DNA of 21,155 bases from a virus, in IMG/VR virus record IMGVR_UViG_3300008952_001682, positions 1-21,155 of that record; one strand, given 5' to 3'. Below the pieces are notes generated by a model. That model did not search any database, had not been told where the DNA came from, and was given only the letters and a program-made list of their open reading frames with translations. This document shows, piece after piece, positions 12,083 through 19,670 of this stretch. Every line of letters starts with the position of its first letter. Positions within the stretch are counted from its first letter, which is position 1. The position numbers were made by a program, and so were the translations under genes.

Positions 12083-13784
12083 CTTTTTCTTTATCTAATA
12101 CATTAATCTGTGGTATAAAAGAACCTGATTTTGGTTCCCAAGTAAAAAATGATTCAGCACCATTTTCCCCTAAGTTTTGAAACTTAACTTTTAATACTTT
12201 AACTTTAGTATTTTTAGCTTCATAATCTCTATGTACTAATAAGCCGTGATAACTAGCATCATACCATTCACCACCACCTTTTATATTATACATAGTTGGT
12301 TCTGCAATTTTACCATTTTGATCTCTCATCATTTTAGTCGGATGTGCTACTATAAACGTTAAAACGTCATACCTTTTACAAAAGGCCTCTATCTTTGATA
12401 GATAATCCATAGTATATCTATTAACATCATCAGACACTGCATTTGCATCTCTAATTTTATTATATGGGTCTATAACAAGGCATTTAATACCTTTACGTTT
12501 AACTAATTCAGCACCTTTTCTTAATACTGATTCTAAACTATATTTATCCATATCAATAAAGTAGTAATTATCATTTACATGTTGAGAAACTTCTTTCCAT
12601 TTACTACCACCTATATCACTACGACTTGGCATATCTCCCCAAGTCTTTCTCATAAGTTTGTGAGCATGTAAATATATCGGTTGGTTTTCAGGACTAGCAA
12701 AAGCAGTCTTCCAACCATACATTTTATTATACCCTACAACCATTTGATCAACAAAATCACTCTTCCCACTACTAGGAATCCCAGTAACAGTAATAAACTG
12801 TCCAGTATAAGTACTGAATGTTTGGTCGAAGTTTTGTAAACCCACTTGAAAACCGGGTTTAAAACCGTGTTTAACAAAGTCTTTAAGGTCATTTTCTACA
12901 TTTTTAAGTGTTGTTACATTCTCTAACGGTACTTGCCACGCGTTGTGTATAGCACTTTTCAATTCTTCTGCTCCATGAGTAACTAAATATTCATTCGCAT
13001 CTTTACATTTTTTGAAATCTACTAAATAACAATGCTCAGCTCCTAGTCTACGAATAAACTCTTGTTTAAGCATAGTGCCAGGTTCGTCAGCATCAACTGC
13101 TAGAATTATTTTCTCTTTATCTTCAAAATAATCTATACAATTATCAAGATAATCTAAATTATTGTGATTCAACGTTGCTCCATTAGGAACTGATATTACG
13201 TTAGGCACACCTGCCTCATGCAATGATAGTGCATCTATTTCTCCTTCAACTATAACACAAGTATCATGACCAACAATACTATTGATATTGTAAAATACTT
13301 TTTCAGCTCCTTTGTAAAGCTTAAAGTTTTTACGACCATCTCTATATTTAATATTGATTAGTTGATTACCCATGAAGTAATTGAATTTGATTGTGTTCTC
13401 TTCCTTCCCAGTTTGAGGCATAAACTCAAGACCTTCTGAAACATTTAATGCCTCTAAAGTATCTTGAGTTATTCCTCTAGACTTAAACCATTCTACGACT
13501 TTACTACTAGGTGCTTTATGAGTTTTCGTAGAAAAACTCGGGCGTACGTATTCACGTTCGCTAGCTCCCTTACGTTCGTAAGTGTGTAGTTGATAAGTCG
13601 AATTACAGTTGTGGCAAGTCCCGAGACCACGTTCCCAATCATAGGAAGAACACTTAAGTTTTCTATGATCAGGCTTCCTATCATGAGAGCACAAAGGACA
13701 AATTCCTTGTGTCTTACCCACTTCTAGGTTATATTGATTGAACTTGTCAATCAAAAATCCATTGATCTCTTTATTTTCTATCAT
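12054..13784 (-). CDS. Bifunctional DNA primase-helicase, T7 gp4-like
   Basis: The 576-residue protein combines both replication activities of T7 gp4. A zinc-binding domain uses C29/C32 and C57/C60, with C45 between. A TOPRIM primase domain has E180 (VIVEGEIDAL) and D231/D233 (LAVDADEPG). A RecA/DnaB-type helicase domain has Walker A GIPSSGKS at 335-342, Walker B CLVIDPYN at 435-442 and a sensor His in IVAHPTK at 478-484. It should unwind DNA at the fork and lay RNA primers. Length is close to that of T7 gp4 (566). The zinc-finger region (about 13490-13690) is GC-richer than the rest. Its ATG overlaps the next upstream stop by 4 bases. Confidence 0.93.
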   Translation of the reverse strand: MIENKEINGFLIDKFNQYNLEVGKTQGICPLCSHDRKPDHRKLKCSSYDWERGLGTCHNCNSTYQLHTYERKGASEREYVRPSFSTKTHKAPSSKVVEWFKSRGITQDTLEALNVSEGLEFMPQTGKEENTIKFNYFMGNQLINIKYRDGRKNFKLYKGAEKVFYNINSIVGHDTCVIVEGEIDALSLHEAGVPNVISVPNGATLNHNNLDYLDNCIDYFEDKEKIILAVDADEPGTMLKQEFIRRLGAEHCYLVDFKKCKDANEYLVTHGAEELKSAIHNAWQVPLENVTTLKNVENDLKDFVKHGFKPGFQVGLQNFDQTFSTYTGQFITVTGIPSSGKSDFVDQMVVGYNKMYGWKTAFASPENQPIYLHAHKLMRKTWGDMPSRSDIGGSKWKEVSQHVNDNYYFIDMDKYSLESVLRKGAELVKRKGIKCLVIDPYNKIRDANAVSDDVNRYTMDYLSKIEAFCKRYDVLTFIVAHPTKMMRDQNGKIAEPTMYNIKGGGEWYDASYHGLLVHRDYEAKNTKVKVLKVKFQNLGENGAESFFTWEPKSGSFIPQINVLDKEKDVGSLPWEN

Positions 13785-14206
13785 ATTTTCATTTCTTTTC
13801 TAAAGTCCTTAGTACCAAAAGAGTATTTAGAACCTTGTAAAATAAATCTTAGATTAATATTATTTTTATCACCATAATCTATAAGCCATAACAAAGCTTC
13901 ATTGTCATATCCATCTCTCGATGCTACAGCTCGTAGATATGATATACCAGATTTAGTTTTTCCCCAATTTAAGACGAAACCACTTTGATCTGGTTTTAAA
14001 AACTCAGGAAACGTGAAGTTAGTATCTTTCAACCATTCACATTCAAACGTTCTACAAGGTTCGTGAGGTCTATCTTCATAGATAGCACAACCAGTTCCTG
14101 TATTGAATTGGCATTTTCTACCAACCCATTTATTACCAAATATTTTTAGTAATAATCTACCATCACAACATGCGGTACAACCGTCACATTTCCTAGTTTT
14201 TTCCAT
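13781..14206 (-). CDS. YkgJ-like CxxCxxCC metal-chelating protein
   Basis: This 141-residue protein opens with CDGCTACCDG (C7, C10, C13, C14), followed by C32, C40 (TGCAIYEDRP), C51 (HEPC) and C56 (FEC). This is the pattern of the YkgJ family, thought to bind zinc or an iron-sulfur centre; no reaction is established. The C-terminal half (GYDNEALLWLIDYG) lacks further Cys. It sits between the SSB-like and primase-helicase genes and overlaps the latter by 4 bases, suggesting a replication- or recombination-linked role. Confidence 0.78.
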   Translation of the reverse strand: MEKTRKCDGCTACCDGRLLLKIFGNKWVGRKCQFNTGTGCAIYEDRPHEPCRTFECEWLKDTNFTFPEFLKPDQSGFVLNWGKTKSGISYLRAVASRDGYDNEALLWLIDYGDKNNINLRFILQGSKYSFGTKDFRKEMKI

Positions 14207-14527
14207 TTAGAACGGTAAATCAGCTTTTTCTTCTACCTTAGATTTAACAACCTCAGGTTTAGCTTGTGGCTGATCTGTTCTTGGAGCTACGCCGACATTG
14301 TCACCGTTCGTCCATACTACCTTTACGTTACCTAAATAAACCTTAGGTTGTTTAGCTTCTCTTTCTTCCTTTGATTGTTGAACAACCACTGGTCCTTGAT
14401 TACCAAATTGATCAGGTTCATCGTTAATAGTAACTGTAATAGGTAAGTATTTACCTTTCTTACCTACGATAATTTTATCTGAAGGTATTTCTGTAAGATT
14501 AATACTTGTTGCTATTATACTTGCCAT
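14207..14527 (-). CDS. Small SSB-like protein with DLPF tail
   Basis: This 106-residue protein starts with a likely OB-fold of alternating beta segments (SIIATSINLTEI, KYLPITVTIND, PKVYLGNVKVVWT). A disordered Gln/Pro/Lys/Glu linker follows, ending in ADLPF. Bacterial single-stranded-DNA-binding proteins end in a similar acidic tip (…DIPF), which recruits partner enzymes. It lies between a recombination pair (ERF, exonuclease) and the primase-helicase, where an SSB is expected. The OB-fold assignment is by pattern and context only, as residue identity with known SSBs is low. Confidence 0.6.
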   Translation of the reverse strand: MASIIATSINLTEIPSDKIIVGKKGKYLPITVTINDEPDQFGNQGPVVVQQSKEEREAKQPKVYLGNVKVVWTNGDNVGVAPRTDQPQAKPEVVKSKVEEKADLPF

Positions 14528-14529
14528 AA

Positions 14530-14697
14530 TTAATAAGCATTTAATTGATTAAACATTCTAGTTAATTGTACTTTATTAGCACCACTAACTCTTCTTAAAT
14601 TGTCTACAGCTTTAACGTGACTTTGATTTGAATAAAAGTTGTTAGTGCTAGTAGTCATTCCTGTTACATCACAGGTTCTTTTTCTAGTTCTCGCCAT
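14530..14697 (-). CDS. Small basic protein of unknown function (55 aa)
   Basis: The ATG at 14697 and TAA at 14530-14532 fit between the exonuclease and SSB-like genes with gaps of 11 and 2 bases. The product begins MARTRKRTCDVTGM, continues with NNFYSNQSHVKAVDNLRR and ends in FNQLNAY. It is basic, with one Cys, and could be a small nucleic-acid-binding protein. No family is recognised. Perfect spacing and unbroken sense in an AT-rich region support it. Confidence 0.66.
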   Translation of the reverse strand: MARTRKRTCDVTGMTTSTNNFYSNQSHVKAVDNLRRVSGANKVQLTRMFNQLNAY

Positions 14698-14708
14698 ATT
14701 ATATTATA

Positions 14709-15440
14709 TTAAAGTGTTTTACTTATGAAGTATTGTTTTGGATCAAAATCCTTGGATTTAAAGAACAAGTCATAAGCTTCCATTGCTCTCTCTACCTTAT
14801 CTTTGCCTGATGCATAAAATTCATCAGAACAATCGAACATTCCAATTTGATGTGTAGTTTTATCTATAACTATAAATAACATATCATATCCAAATAGTTT
14901 CCTATATACATATGCTTGTGCATCGTAGTTATATCTAAAAGCAGATCTTCTAAATTTATTTATATCTGCAGTAGTCTTCAAATCAATTACTAGTTGATCG
15001 TCATGATTTAATACATCGCATTTTCCTTTCCACATATATTTACCAATTTTGGTAATCATAGGTTTTTCATACTCAACCCAATTTCCTTGTATTAAATCTC
15101 TACAAATATTATTACTCAACATTTTCTCACTCATTAATCCTATCTTATCTACCTCATGTTGCAATAAACATAGTTCTCCATTTGACATCTCCTTATACAG
15201 CTTAGTGTTCCTAGTGGTGCTAGGTATAACCTTGTACTTCTTAAGTTTATCCGGTTCTAGGATAGTGGTATGAAAGTATCCACCAACTAGAAACGCAGCT
15301 GTCTTTATTTGTTCTTGCCCAAGTGCAAGTGGGTTACTAAGTAACGTACCTACATCTGAACTACTTAAATATTTCTTTCCGAACTTACCATAATAATCTT
15401 CATCATTAGATAACTTCTTAAGAATTTCCTTCCTATTCAT
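14709..15440 (-). CDS. RecE/RecB-like PD-(D/E)XK exonuclease
   Basis: The 243-residue protein has the RecE-type signature: H57 in YFHTTILEPD, D142 in KGKCDVL, D153 and K155 in VIDLKTTADI, and the QxxxY motif Q175-Y178 (DAQAYVY). These build the metal site of a 5'-3' double-strand exonuclease. It directly follows an ERF annealing protein (stop and start abut), forming the usual phage exonuclease plus single-strand annealing pair that makes and pairs 3' overhangs during recombination-dependent replication. Confidence 0.85.
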   Translation of the reverse strand: MNRKEILKKLSNDEDYYGKFGKKYLSSSDVGTLLSNPLALGQEQIKTAAFLVGGYFHTTILEPDKLKKYKVIPSTTRNTKLYKEMSNGELCLLQHEVDKIGLMSEKMLSNNICRDLIQGNWVEYEKPMITKIGKYMWKGKCDVLNHDDQLVIDLKTTADINKFRRSAFRYNYDAQAYVYRKLFGYDMLFIVIDKTTHQIGMFDCSDEFYASGKDKVERAMEAYDLFFKSKDFDPKQYFISKTL

Positions 15441-15953
15441 TTATAAAGTTGTTAGTTCTTTTTCTTGATCTGAAGTTAGTTTATATTTCTTTTTGATTGC
15501 ATCTAAAGTTCCACCAGATTTTATATAATCTTTAGCTTTCTTTAAATCAGGTAACATTGTACTGTGATTATTAGAAGCATCAGAATCTTGAGTGTCATCA
15601 ATTAGAAATAAGTTTCCTAAAGCATATTTCTTACCGTAAGATGATGCGCTACCAAATTGCTGAGGTGTTTGCATACCTTTTTGCATTAAGTCTACTCCGA
15701 CTATAGCTGTTGCTTCTAGCTTCATGCCTTTCACATCGTGTATAGCAGCAGTTGATTTAATGATAGGTGTAGGTCCTTCACATATTAATTTTTCATTAAC
15801 AGTGACAGTAACACCATATTTCAATAAGTAAGGTTTGATTGCTTCGAGAATATCTTCGGCACTTCGAAAGTTGTATTTGCCGAAGGAGTTAAATCTACTC
15901 TTCTTCGATTTAAACTCAGTCTGGATTTGAGCCAGCTTTTCATGTAAAGTCAT
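15441..15953 (-). CDS. ERF-family single-strand annealing protein
   Basis: This 170-residue protein matches the ERF family. An N-terminal helical part (LHEKLAQIQTEF) precedes YNFRSAEDILEAIKPYLLKYG, a beta region, and the diagnostic GSASSYGKKYALGNLFLI followed by DDTQDSDA. ERF proteins anneal complementary single strands for homologous recombination or genome circularisation. The C-terminal 40 residues are Lys-rich and helical. It is paired with the exonuclease gene immediately downstream. The 74-base gap upstream, holding a hairpin, separates it from the sigma-factor gene, so it may start or end a transcript segment. Confidence 0.85.
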   Translation of the reverse strand: MTLHEKLAQIQTEFKSKKSRFNSFGKYNFRSAEDILEAIKPYLLKYGVTVTVNEKLICEGPTPIIKSTAAIHDVKGMKLEATAIVGVDLMQKGMQTPQQFGSASSYGKKYALGNLFLIDDTQDSDASNNHSTMLPDLKKAKDYIKSGGTLDAIKKKYKLTSDQEKELTTL

Positions 15954-15988
15954 ATAATTTAATTTAATTGTCTATATATATAATTACA

Positions 15989-16025
15989 TAGAAGTGGACA
16001 CTATTTACATTAATATCCACTTCTA
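15989..16025 (-). terminator. Inverted repeat between the sigma-factor and ERF genes
   Basis: A perfect 10-base inverted repeat (TAGAAGTGGA / TCCACTTCTA) with a 17-base loop lies 3 bases past the sigma-factor stop and before the ERF start. On the minus strand it could be a terminator, but the downstream tract (TGTAATTATATAT) is only moderately T-rich. It could instead be an mRNA-processing or stability hairpin, or a protein-binding operator. Confidence 0.4.
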
Positions 16026-16027
16026 AA

Positions 16028-16810
16028 TTACAGATAATCAAGCACTTGCTTGTAATCTACATTCTCTATTAGTTTTTCTACAGCTTGCTTTTTTAACTGT
16101 GAAACTCTAACATAAGAGCTTTGTCCAGGTATATCTAATTTTTTAGCTATATCTTTAGCTTGTAATTTATCACAGTCTAATCCATAGCTTAATCTAAGTA
16201 CCTCATACTCTTTATCATTTAAATATTTCTTTAATAATCCTTTTAAATATATATTTAGTATTTCCATATTATAAGGCTCTGATTTATCAGGTATTTGATA
16301 CATCATATTCTCATTATTATCTGGTTTACTATCAATACTTAAAAATATACTATTAAAAAACATTTCAACCATTTTTTTATCTCTACCAAAAGATTTACGT
16401 ATCTCATTTAGTTTGTGCTCAGGTATTCTCATGTCACCTCTATTAGTATCAATGCCTCTACGTATTGCACCTCGTATTCTTTTTGATAAAAATGATTTAA
16501 TAGTTTTTTCTTGTTCTTCAGACTTAAATAATGTATCCTTATCAAGTCTATCTACTGCAAAAGTTAATCCAGCACTACCTTCTTGTATTAAGTCCATAAT
16601 AGTCATAACACCTGAAGCTTGTTGTGATGTGGAAAATTTTCTTGCAATATTTTCTACTAAAGGTAAAAACATAGTAATTGTTTGGTCTCTATCGAGAACT
16701 GTGAAATCACCTTTTTTAGTAGCATCTTTTAATTCTTTTGGAATTAATGCTATTGCGGTTTGAACATCATTCTTCCACCTAACATAATTTTCTATATTAT
16801 ATTTCTTCAT
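16028..16810 (-). CDS. Sigma-70-like RNA polymerase sigma factor
   Basis: The 260-residue protein has region 2 features at about 47-115 (FLPLVENIARKFS, TIMDLIQEGSAGLTFAVDRLD, FLSKRIRGAIRRGID), a short region 3-like segment (RIPEHKLNEIRKSFG), and region 4 at about 190-250, with YEVLRLSYGLD and a helix-turn-helix around AKDIAKKLDIPGQSSYVRVSQLKKQAVEKL. It should bind host core RNA polymerase and direct it to phage promoters, most simply those of later genes. It is co-transcribed with, and overlapped 14 bases by, the HTH regulator gene upstream. Confidence 0.85.
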   Translation of the reverse strand: MKKYNIENYVRWKNDVQTAIALIPKELKDATKKGDFTVLDRDQTITMFLPLVENIARKFSTSQQASGVMTIMDLIQEGSAGLTFAVDRLDKDTLFKSEEQEKTIKSFLSKRIRGAIRRGIDTNRGDMRIPEHKLNEIRKSFGRDKKMVEMFFNSIFLSIDSKPDNNENMMYQIPDKSEPYNMEILNIYLKGLLKKYLNDKEYEVLRLSYGLDCDKLQAKDIAKKLDIPGQSSYVRVSQLKKQAVEKLIENVDYKQVLDYL

Positions 16811-17414
16811 TTAATCTTTGTTTTTCTTGTTTTAATTCATCACACATGTGACGATAAATAGTTCTTTGCGAAACATTTAATAGTTCTGATAATAGTTTTA
16901 TAGTTATTTTCTTATTTATATGTGCTAAATCTAACATGCACTCATAAATTGTTTCTTTATCTAATTTACTTCGACCTATTAATTGTCCTACAATAGTTAA
17001 TTTTTCTTTTAAATCTAATCCACTAAAGTCTTTAAATATAACCTTACGAATCTTATTAATTGGTGGATCACCACCTTGTTGTAATACATCTCCAATCATA
17101 CCCTCTAATAATTTATTACTAATAAAGAAGGTAACAAAACCGTTTTCTTTATCAGCTATAAATCTAGCTACAGTAACAAAATCAGAGTTTAATATATTAT
17201 CCATGTTAAGATAATAAAGTACTAGGAAATGCCACTTTAATGATTTATAAGTAGTTATCTTAGCCCGCGTATTAAAAAGTGTATAGCATTCATGCGTACC
17301 CTCTTCATAATACATGTACTTATCTGTTTCAATAGTAGGTTTATCATTAATAGGATTTCTCCTATAAATAACCCTTCTATCATTTAACCACTTTATATTT
17401 CTATCATGTGACAT
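16797..17414 (-). CDS. DNA-binding regulator with C-terminal helix-turn-helix
   Basis: The 205-residue protein has no recognised domain in its first 150 residues. Near the C-terminus, ITIKLLSELLNVSQRTIYRHMCDEL reads as a helix-turn-helix of the AraC/LuxR/Hin-like general type. The N-terminus (NIKWLNDRRVIYRRNP) is basic and aromatic. It sits just after a likely promoter with a palindrome and just before the sigma-factor gene, so it may be an autoregulator or sigma-partner controlling that operon. Regulatory role is inferred from the motif and context. Confidence 0.65.
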   Translation of the reverse strand: MSHDRNIKWLNDRRVIYRRNPINDKPTIETDKYMYYEEGTHECYTLFNTRAKITTYKSLKWHFLVLYYLNMDNILNSDFVTVARFIADKENGFVTFFISNKLLEGMIGDVLQQGGDPPINKIRKVIFKDFSGLDLKEKLTIVGQLIGRSKLDKETIYECMLDLAHINKKITIKLLSELLNVSQRTIYRHMCDELKQEKQRLNEEI

Positions 17415-17434
17415 TTGCCTATTACTTATTTATT

Positions 17435-17462
17435 ATTATAACCTATTGTCACAATTTTTCAA
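17435..17462 (-). promoter_or_regulatory. Sigma-70-type promoter with internal palindrome
   Basis: On the minus strand, TTGAAA (17457-17462) and TATAAT (17435-17440) are separated by 16 bases, a near-consensus arrangement, 20 bases before the regulator ATG. The spacer holds a perfect palindrome ATTGT-G-ACAAT (17445-17455), a candidate operator. A partial repeat (ATTGTAACA on the plus strand, about 17461) follows. The element overlaps the last codons of the upstream 3D-domain gene. AT-rich DNA makes chance matches common. Confidence 0.45.
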
Positions 17463-17781
17463 TTGTAACATTTTCCCATTTTCCTGCTTTTAATTCTTTA
17501 TTAACTAAAAAATCAATACGATTTTTCCAACGGGAATTCATTCTATCTTGTACTATCCATATACCATCAAGGTTTCCAGCTCCGGTAACGCAGACTCTTA
17601 CGCCAAACGTAAAACCTTTTTCTTCTAAATCCCTTGATACAGCTATCCATCTATGTGATTGTGGATTTTCCATATTAATATGTTTACCACTTGCTGTTAT
17701 ATGTGGAGTACTATCTGTTTGTTCTGGTACAGCATGATAAATAGTTGCTGTAACCAAAATTACTTGTAGTAAGCTATTCAT
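17449..17781 (-). CDS. 3D/RlpA-like double-psi beta-barrel protein
   Basis: The 110-residue protein has a short hydrophobic N-terminus (MNSLLQVILV) followed at once by TATIYHAVPEQTDSTPHITASG, then WIAVSRDLEEKGF, and IWIVQDRMNSRWKNRIDFLV. The spaced Asp residues of QDRM and NRIDF, with the TASG turn, are the pattern of 3D/MltA-type double-psi barrels, several of which are peptidoglycan lytic enzymes. The N-terminus may be a minimal signal peptide or simply the first strand. It overlaps the ligase gene by 8 bases. A cell-wall role in the middle of a replication block is unexpected; it might act in entry or late lysis. Confidence 0.6.
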   Translation of the reverse strand: MNSLLQVILVTATIYHAVPEQTDSTPHITASGKHINMENPQSHRWIAVSRDLEEKGFTFGVRVCVTGAGNLDGIWIVQDRMNSRWKNRIDFLVNKELKAGKWENVTIEKL

Positions 17782-18634
17782 AATTTCTTAATGATTTATA
17801 TAATGGGTGTCTATAACTACCCGCTTTTGTTCTTTGAAAATAGGTAAAGGTAGCACGTTTGCCTAAATAATCTTGGATATTATCTAGCATATTGGCGAGG
17901 TCTTTATAATTATAACCTTTGCCCGGTGGACATCCGAACTCTACGCCTTCATCGTCTTTCATCACGAATTTACCTAACGTGCCTTCCCTTTTACCCTGTC
18001 CAACATCATATCCAATGATAGTTGCCTCATCATCAGAAAAATCTTTAAATTTCATTAACCCAAAAGATCTACCATGTTTATATGGTGTATTGGTTCTTAA
18101 TATAGAACCTTCATATCCTTCAGCTAATTTTCTTTTATGAAAATCTTTTGCTTGTTTCATAGTTTTAACTCTTCTACTTTCAACATAACATACACTTGGT
18201 GTATACATATCTGAACATGTTAAATTGTCCAATCTATCTCTGTATGGTAATCCTTCAAGAGACATATAATCTCTTCCAGTATAATCATACACGTGATATT
18301 GTGTTAATCTACGTGCCTCAGATCTGTCCTCGTCTGTTGGTTTTTGTTTTCTGACAAGGGATATTATTTTTTCAAAATTATCCTTTAGATTGTGATTATA
18401 TAATTCACCGTCTAAAGCTATCCAAGGACAAGCTTTAAATAAATCTTGTAAATCTTCTTCAATATGTCTTACATTCATAAATTGTTTACCTGTGCGAGAG
18501 AACGCACCATCTTTAGTAAACAGACAGCGAACACCATCTAATTTAGGTTGCATATATACTATATCTTTTTTAAAGTTTATCCTAGCCTCATCAAATTTGT
18601 GGGCTAGCATCGGTTTGATTACCTGGTTCTCCAT
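17774..18634 (-). CDS. ATP-dependent DNA ligase
   Basis: This 286-residue minimal ligase has motif I K31-LDGVR (QPKLDGVR), where K31 is adenylated by ATP. Motif III is ALDGELY (E77), motif IV is EGSILR (E175) and motif V is LMKFKDF (K195, K197). A short OB-fold domain follows (about 200-286, with ATIIGYDVGQGKREGTLGKF). It seals nicks during phage replication and recombination. No extra DNA-binding domain is present, as in T7-type viral ligases. The start lies 44 bases inside the preceding gene. Confidence 0.92.
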   Translation of the reverse strand: MENQVIKPMLAHKFDEARINFKKDIVYMQPKLDGVRCLFTKDGAFSRTGKQFMNVRHIEEDLQDLFKACPWIALDGELYNHNLKDNFEKIISLVRKQKPTDEDRSEARRLTQYHVYDYTGRDYMSLEGLPYRDRLDNLTCSDMYTPSVCYVESRRVKTMKQAKDFHKRKLAEGYEGSILRTNTPYKHGRSFGLMKFKDFSDDEATIIGYDVGQGKREGTLGKFVMKDDEGVEFGCPPGKGYNYKDLANMLDNIQDYLGKRATFTYFQRTKAGSYRHPLYKSLRNYE

Positions 18635-18923
18635 AATTATTTAATTTATTTTCTACTATTTCTATTCGTCTCTTTATTATTGCTGCCTTCATATATTCTT
18701 CTTTACCTTCATATAAAGCTAATAATGTATGCAGTCTGGCTAATTCAGCTAACAAGAACTCTTCTTGTGTCTCTTTAAAAGGCATATAACCTTTAATTAC
18801 CTCACCTATAGTCATTGGACTATTAAGTTGATGTTCTTCTTGTTTAAATTTCCATATCATTTTTCTAATCACTGCATCAGTAATTAAATCAATTGTCTTG
18901 TCATTTATATTATCCAAATCCAT
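18591..18923 (-). CDS. Helical protein of unknown function
   Basis: The 110-residue product is predicted mostly helical. The C-terminal part EEYMKAAIIKRRIEIVENKL has the spacing of the UVR motif (short helical hairpin of UvrB/UvrC), and it precedes a polar tail (GEPGNQTDASPQI). The N-terminus (NDKTIDLITDAVIRKMIWKF) is another helix. No enzymatic motif is seen. It precedes and overlaps the DNA ligase, so a DNA-transaction role is possible but unproven. Confidence 0.62.
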   Translation of the reverse strand: MDLDNINDKTIDLITDAVIRKMIWKFKQEEHQLNSPMTIGEVIKGYMPFKETQEEFLLAELARLHTLLALYEGKEEYMKAAIIKRRIEIVENKLNNYGEPGNQTDASPQI

Positions 18924-18939
18924 TCGTATTTAATTTGTG

Positions 18940-19404
18940 TTAATTTGCTATCTCATGTTTATCTTGCTCGTATCTAGTATCACCATTAGCAAAATCAGTG
19001 TAATCCATATCATCTTTGTACCTTTTTATAATTTTATCAGGTTTTAATACAAATACACATCGATTACTATATTGGTCATAACAAGTAATCCATATATCTT
19101 TTTTACCTGTCCATATTACATAAGTATATTGATGGTCTATATTCTCTGGATGGCTATATAAGTAGCAACTGTCATAATACATATCGTGTACTAATTTAGA
19201 AGCTAACCTGCTACCGTCACTATTATTATTCTCAATACACCAGTTTGCTAGTTGTACACCTTGCCATTGAGGATAACCATCGTGATGTAAATACATATTT
19301 ACATAGCTACTGTCACCTAAATTCATAGGGTTTTGAGCAAATCCTAATTCGTGATTGCTTGAGTAATCTCTATCGACTACCATTGTTAAGTTTCTCGTAC
19401 TCAT
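18940..19404 (-). CDS. Conserved-type phage protein of unknown function
   Basis: The 154-residue product opens MSTRNLTMVVDRDYS and continues YVNMYLHHDGYPQWQGVQLANW. This resembles a family of phage and bacterial proteins starting MSTRSLT with a later MYRxxDGYPxGHG segment, for which I know no function. The rest is rich in Tyr, Trp and Asp (HQYTYVIWTGKKDIWITCYDQYSNRC). The start ATG lies 19 bases after the tRNA-Asp 3' end, so tRNA processing would create a very short mRNA leader. Confidence 0.7.
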   Translation of the reverse strand: MSTRNLTMVVDRDYSSNHELGFAQNPMNLGDSSYVNMYLHHDGYPQWQGVQLANWCIENNNSDGSRLASKLVHDMYYDSCYLYSHPENIDHQYTYVIWTGKKDIWITCYDQYSNRCVFVLKPDKIIKRYKDDMDYTDFANGDTRYEQDKHEIAN

Positions 19405-19423
19405 AATTTATTTATTTAATTAG

Positions 19424-19497
19424 CAGTCTAGACCGGACTCGAACCGGCGACCTCCTGCGTGACAGGCAGGCGTTCTAACCAACTGAACTACTAGACT
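19424..19497 (-). tRNA. tRNA-Asp (anticodon GTC)
   Basis: A full cloverleaf can be folded on the minus strand. The acceptor stem AGTCTAG/CTAGACT is 7 pairs. The D-arm is GTTC-loop-GAAC. The anticodon arm is CCTGC-CTGTCAC-GCAGG with anticodon GTC, and the T-arm is GCCGG-TTCGAGT-CCGGT. The discriminator base is G, as usual for tRNA-Asp. Length is 74 and no CCA is encoded, so the host must add it. Its GC-rich stems stand out in AT-rich DNA. It may supplement host tRNA-Asp or replace it if cleaved by defence nucleases. Confidence 0.95.
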
Positions 19498-19502
19498 ATT
19501 AT

Positions 19503-19587
19503 AGGTAGTGGGACCGATTTCCGGTACGCCGGGTTGCGGTCTCTTTACGTCACCATGGGATGCCCTGGTACTTGACCACCACTACCT
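19503..19587 (-). ncRNA. Unassigned structured RNA, three-way junction
   Basis: An 85-base GC-rich segment lies 5 bases upstream of the tRNA. Its ends form a 9-pair closing stem, AGGTAGTGG/CCACTACCT. Inside are two arms. One is GACCG/CGGTC (19512-19516, 19537-19541) topped by CCGG-tetraloop-CCGG. The other is GTC/GAC (19549-19551, 19574-19576) continuing into ACCA/TGGT (19552-19555, 19566-19569) and GGG/CCC (19557-19559, 19563-19565). It lacks a T-arm and anticodon arm, so it is not a normal tRNA. I could not match hammerhead, HDV, twister, hairpin ribozyme or glutamine riboswitch cores. Strand is assumed from the flanking genes. Confidence 0.6.
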
Positions 19588-19670
19588 TATTTCTTTAATA
19601 TACAATATATTAAGAGCATAAAAGCTCCAAATATAAATGTAAAAAATATCGCTTCTTGTAATATTGTCAT
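19587..19670 (-). CDS. 27-residue single-helix membrane peptide
   Basis: The ATG at 19670 overlaps the previous TGA (ATGA), and the TAA ends exactly at the structured RNA. The product is MTILQE followed by a hydrophobic helix (AIFFTFIFGAFMLLIYCIL) and KK. It is a plausible small inner-membrane peptide. The ATGA coupling to another tiny ORF and the sensible topology support it; the small size limits confidence. Confidence 0.5.
   Translation of the reverse strand: MTILQEAIFFTFIFGAFMLLIYCILKK

Noticed and set aside
19503-19587. Second tRNA next to tRNA-Asp
   Set aside because: The ends pair like an acceptor stem, but there is no TTC-containing T-loop, no 5-pair/7-base anticodon arm and no standard D-arm.
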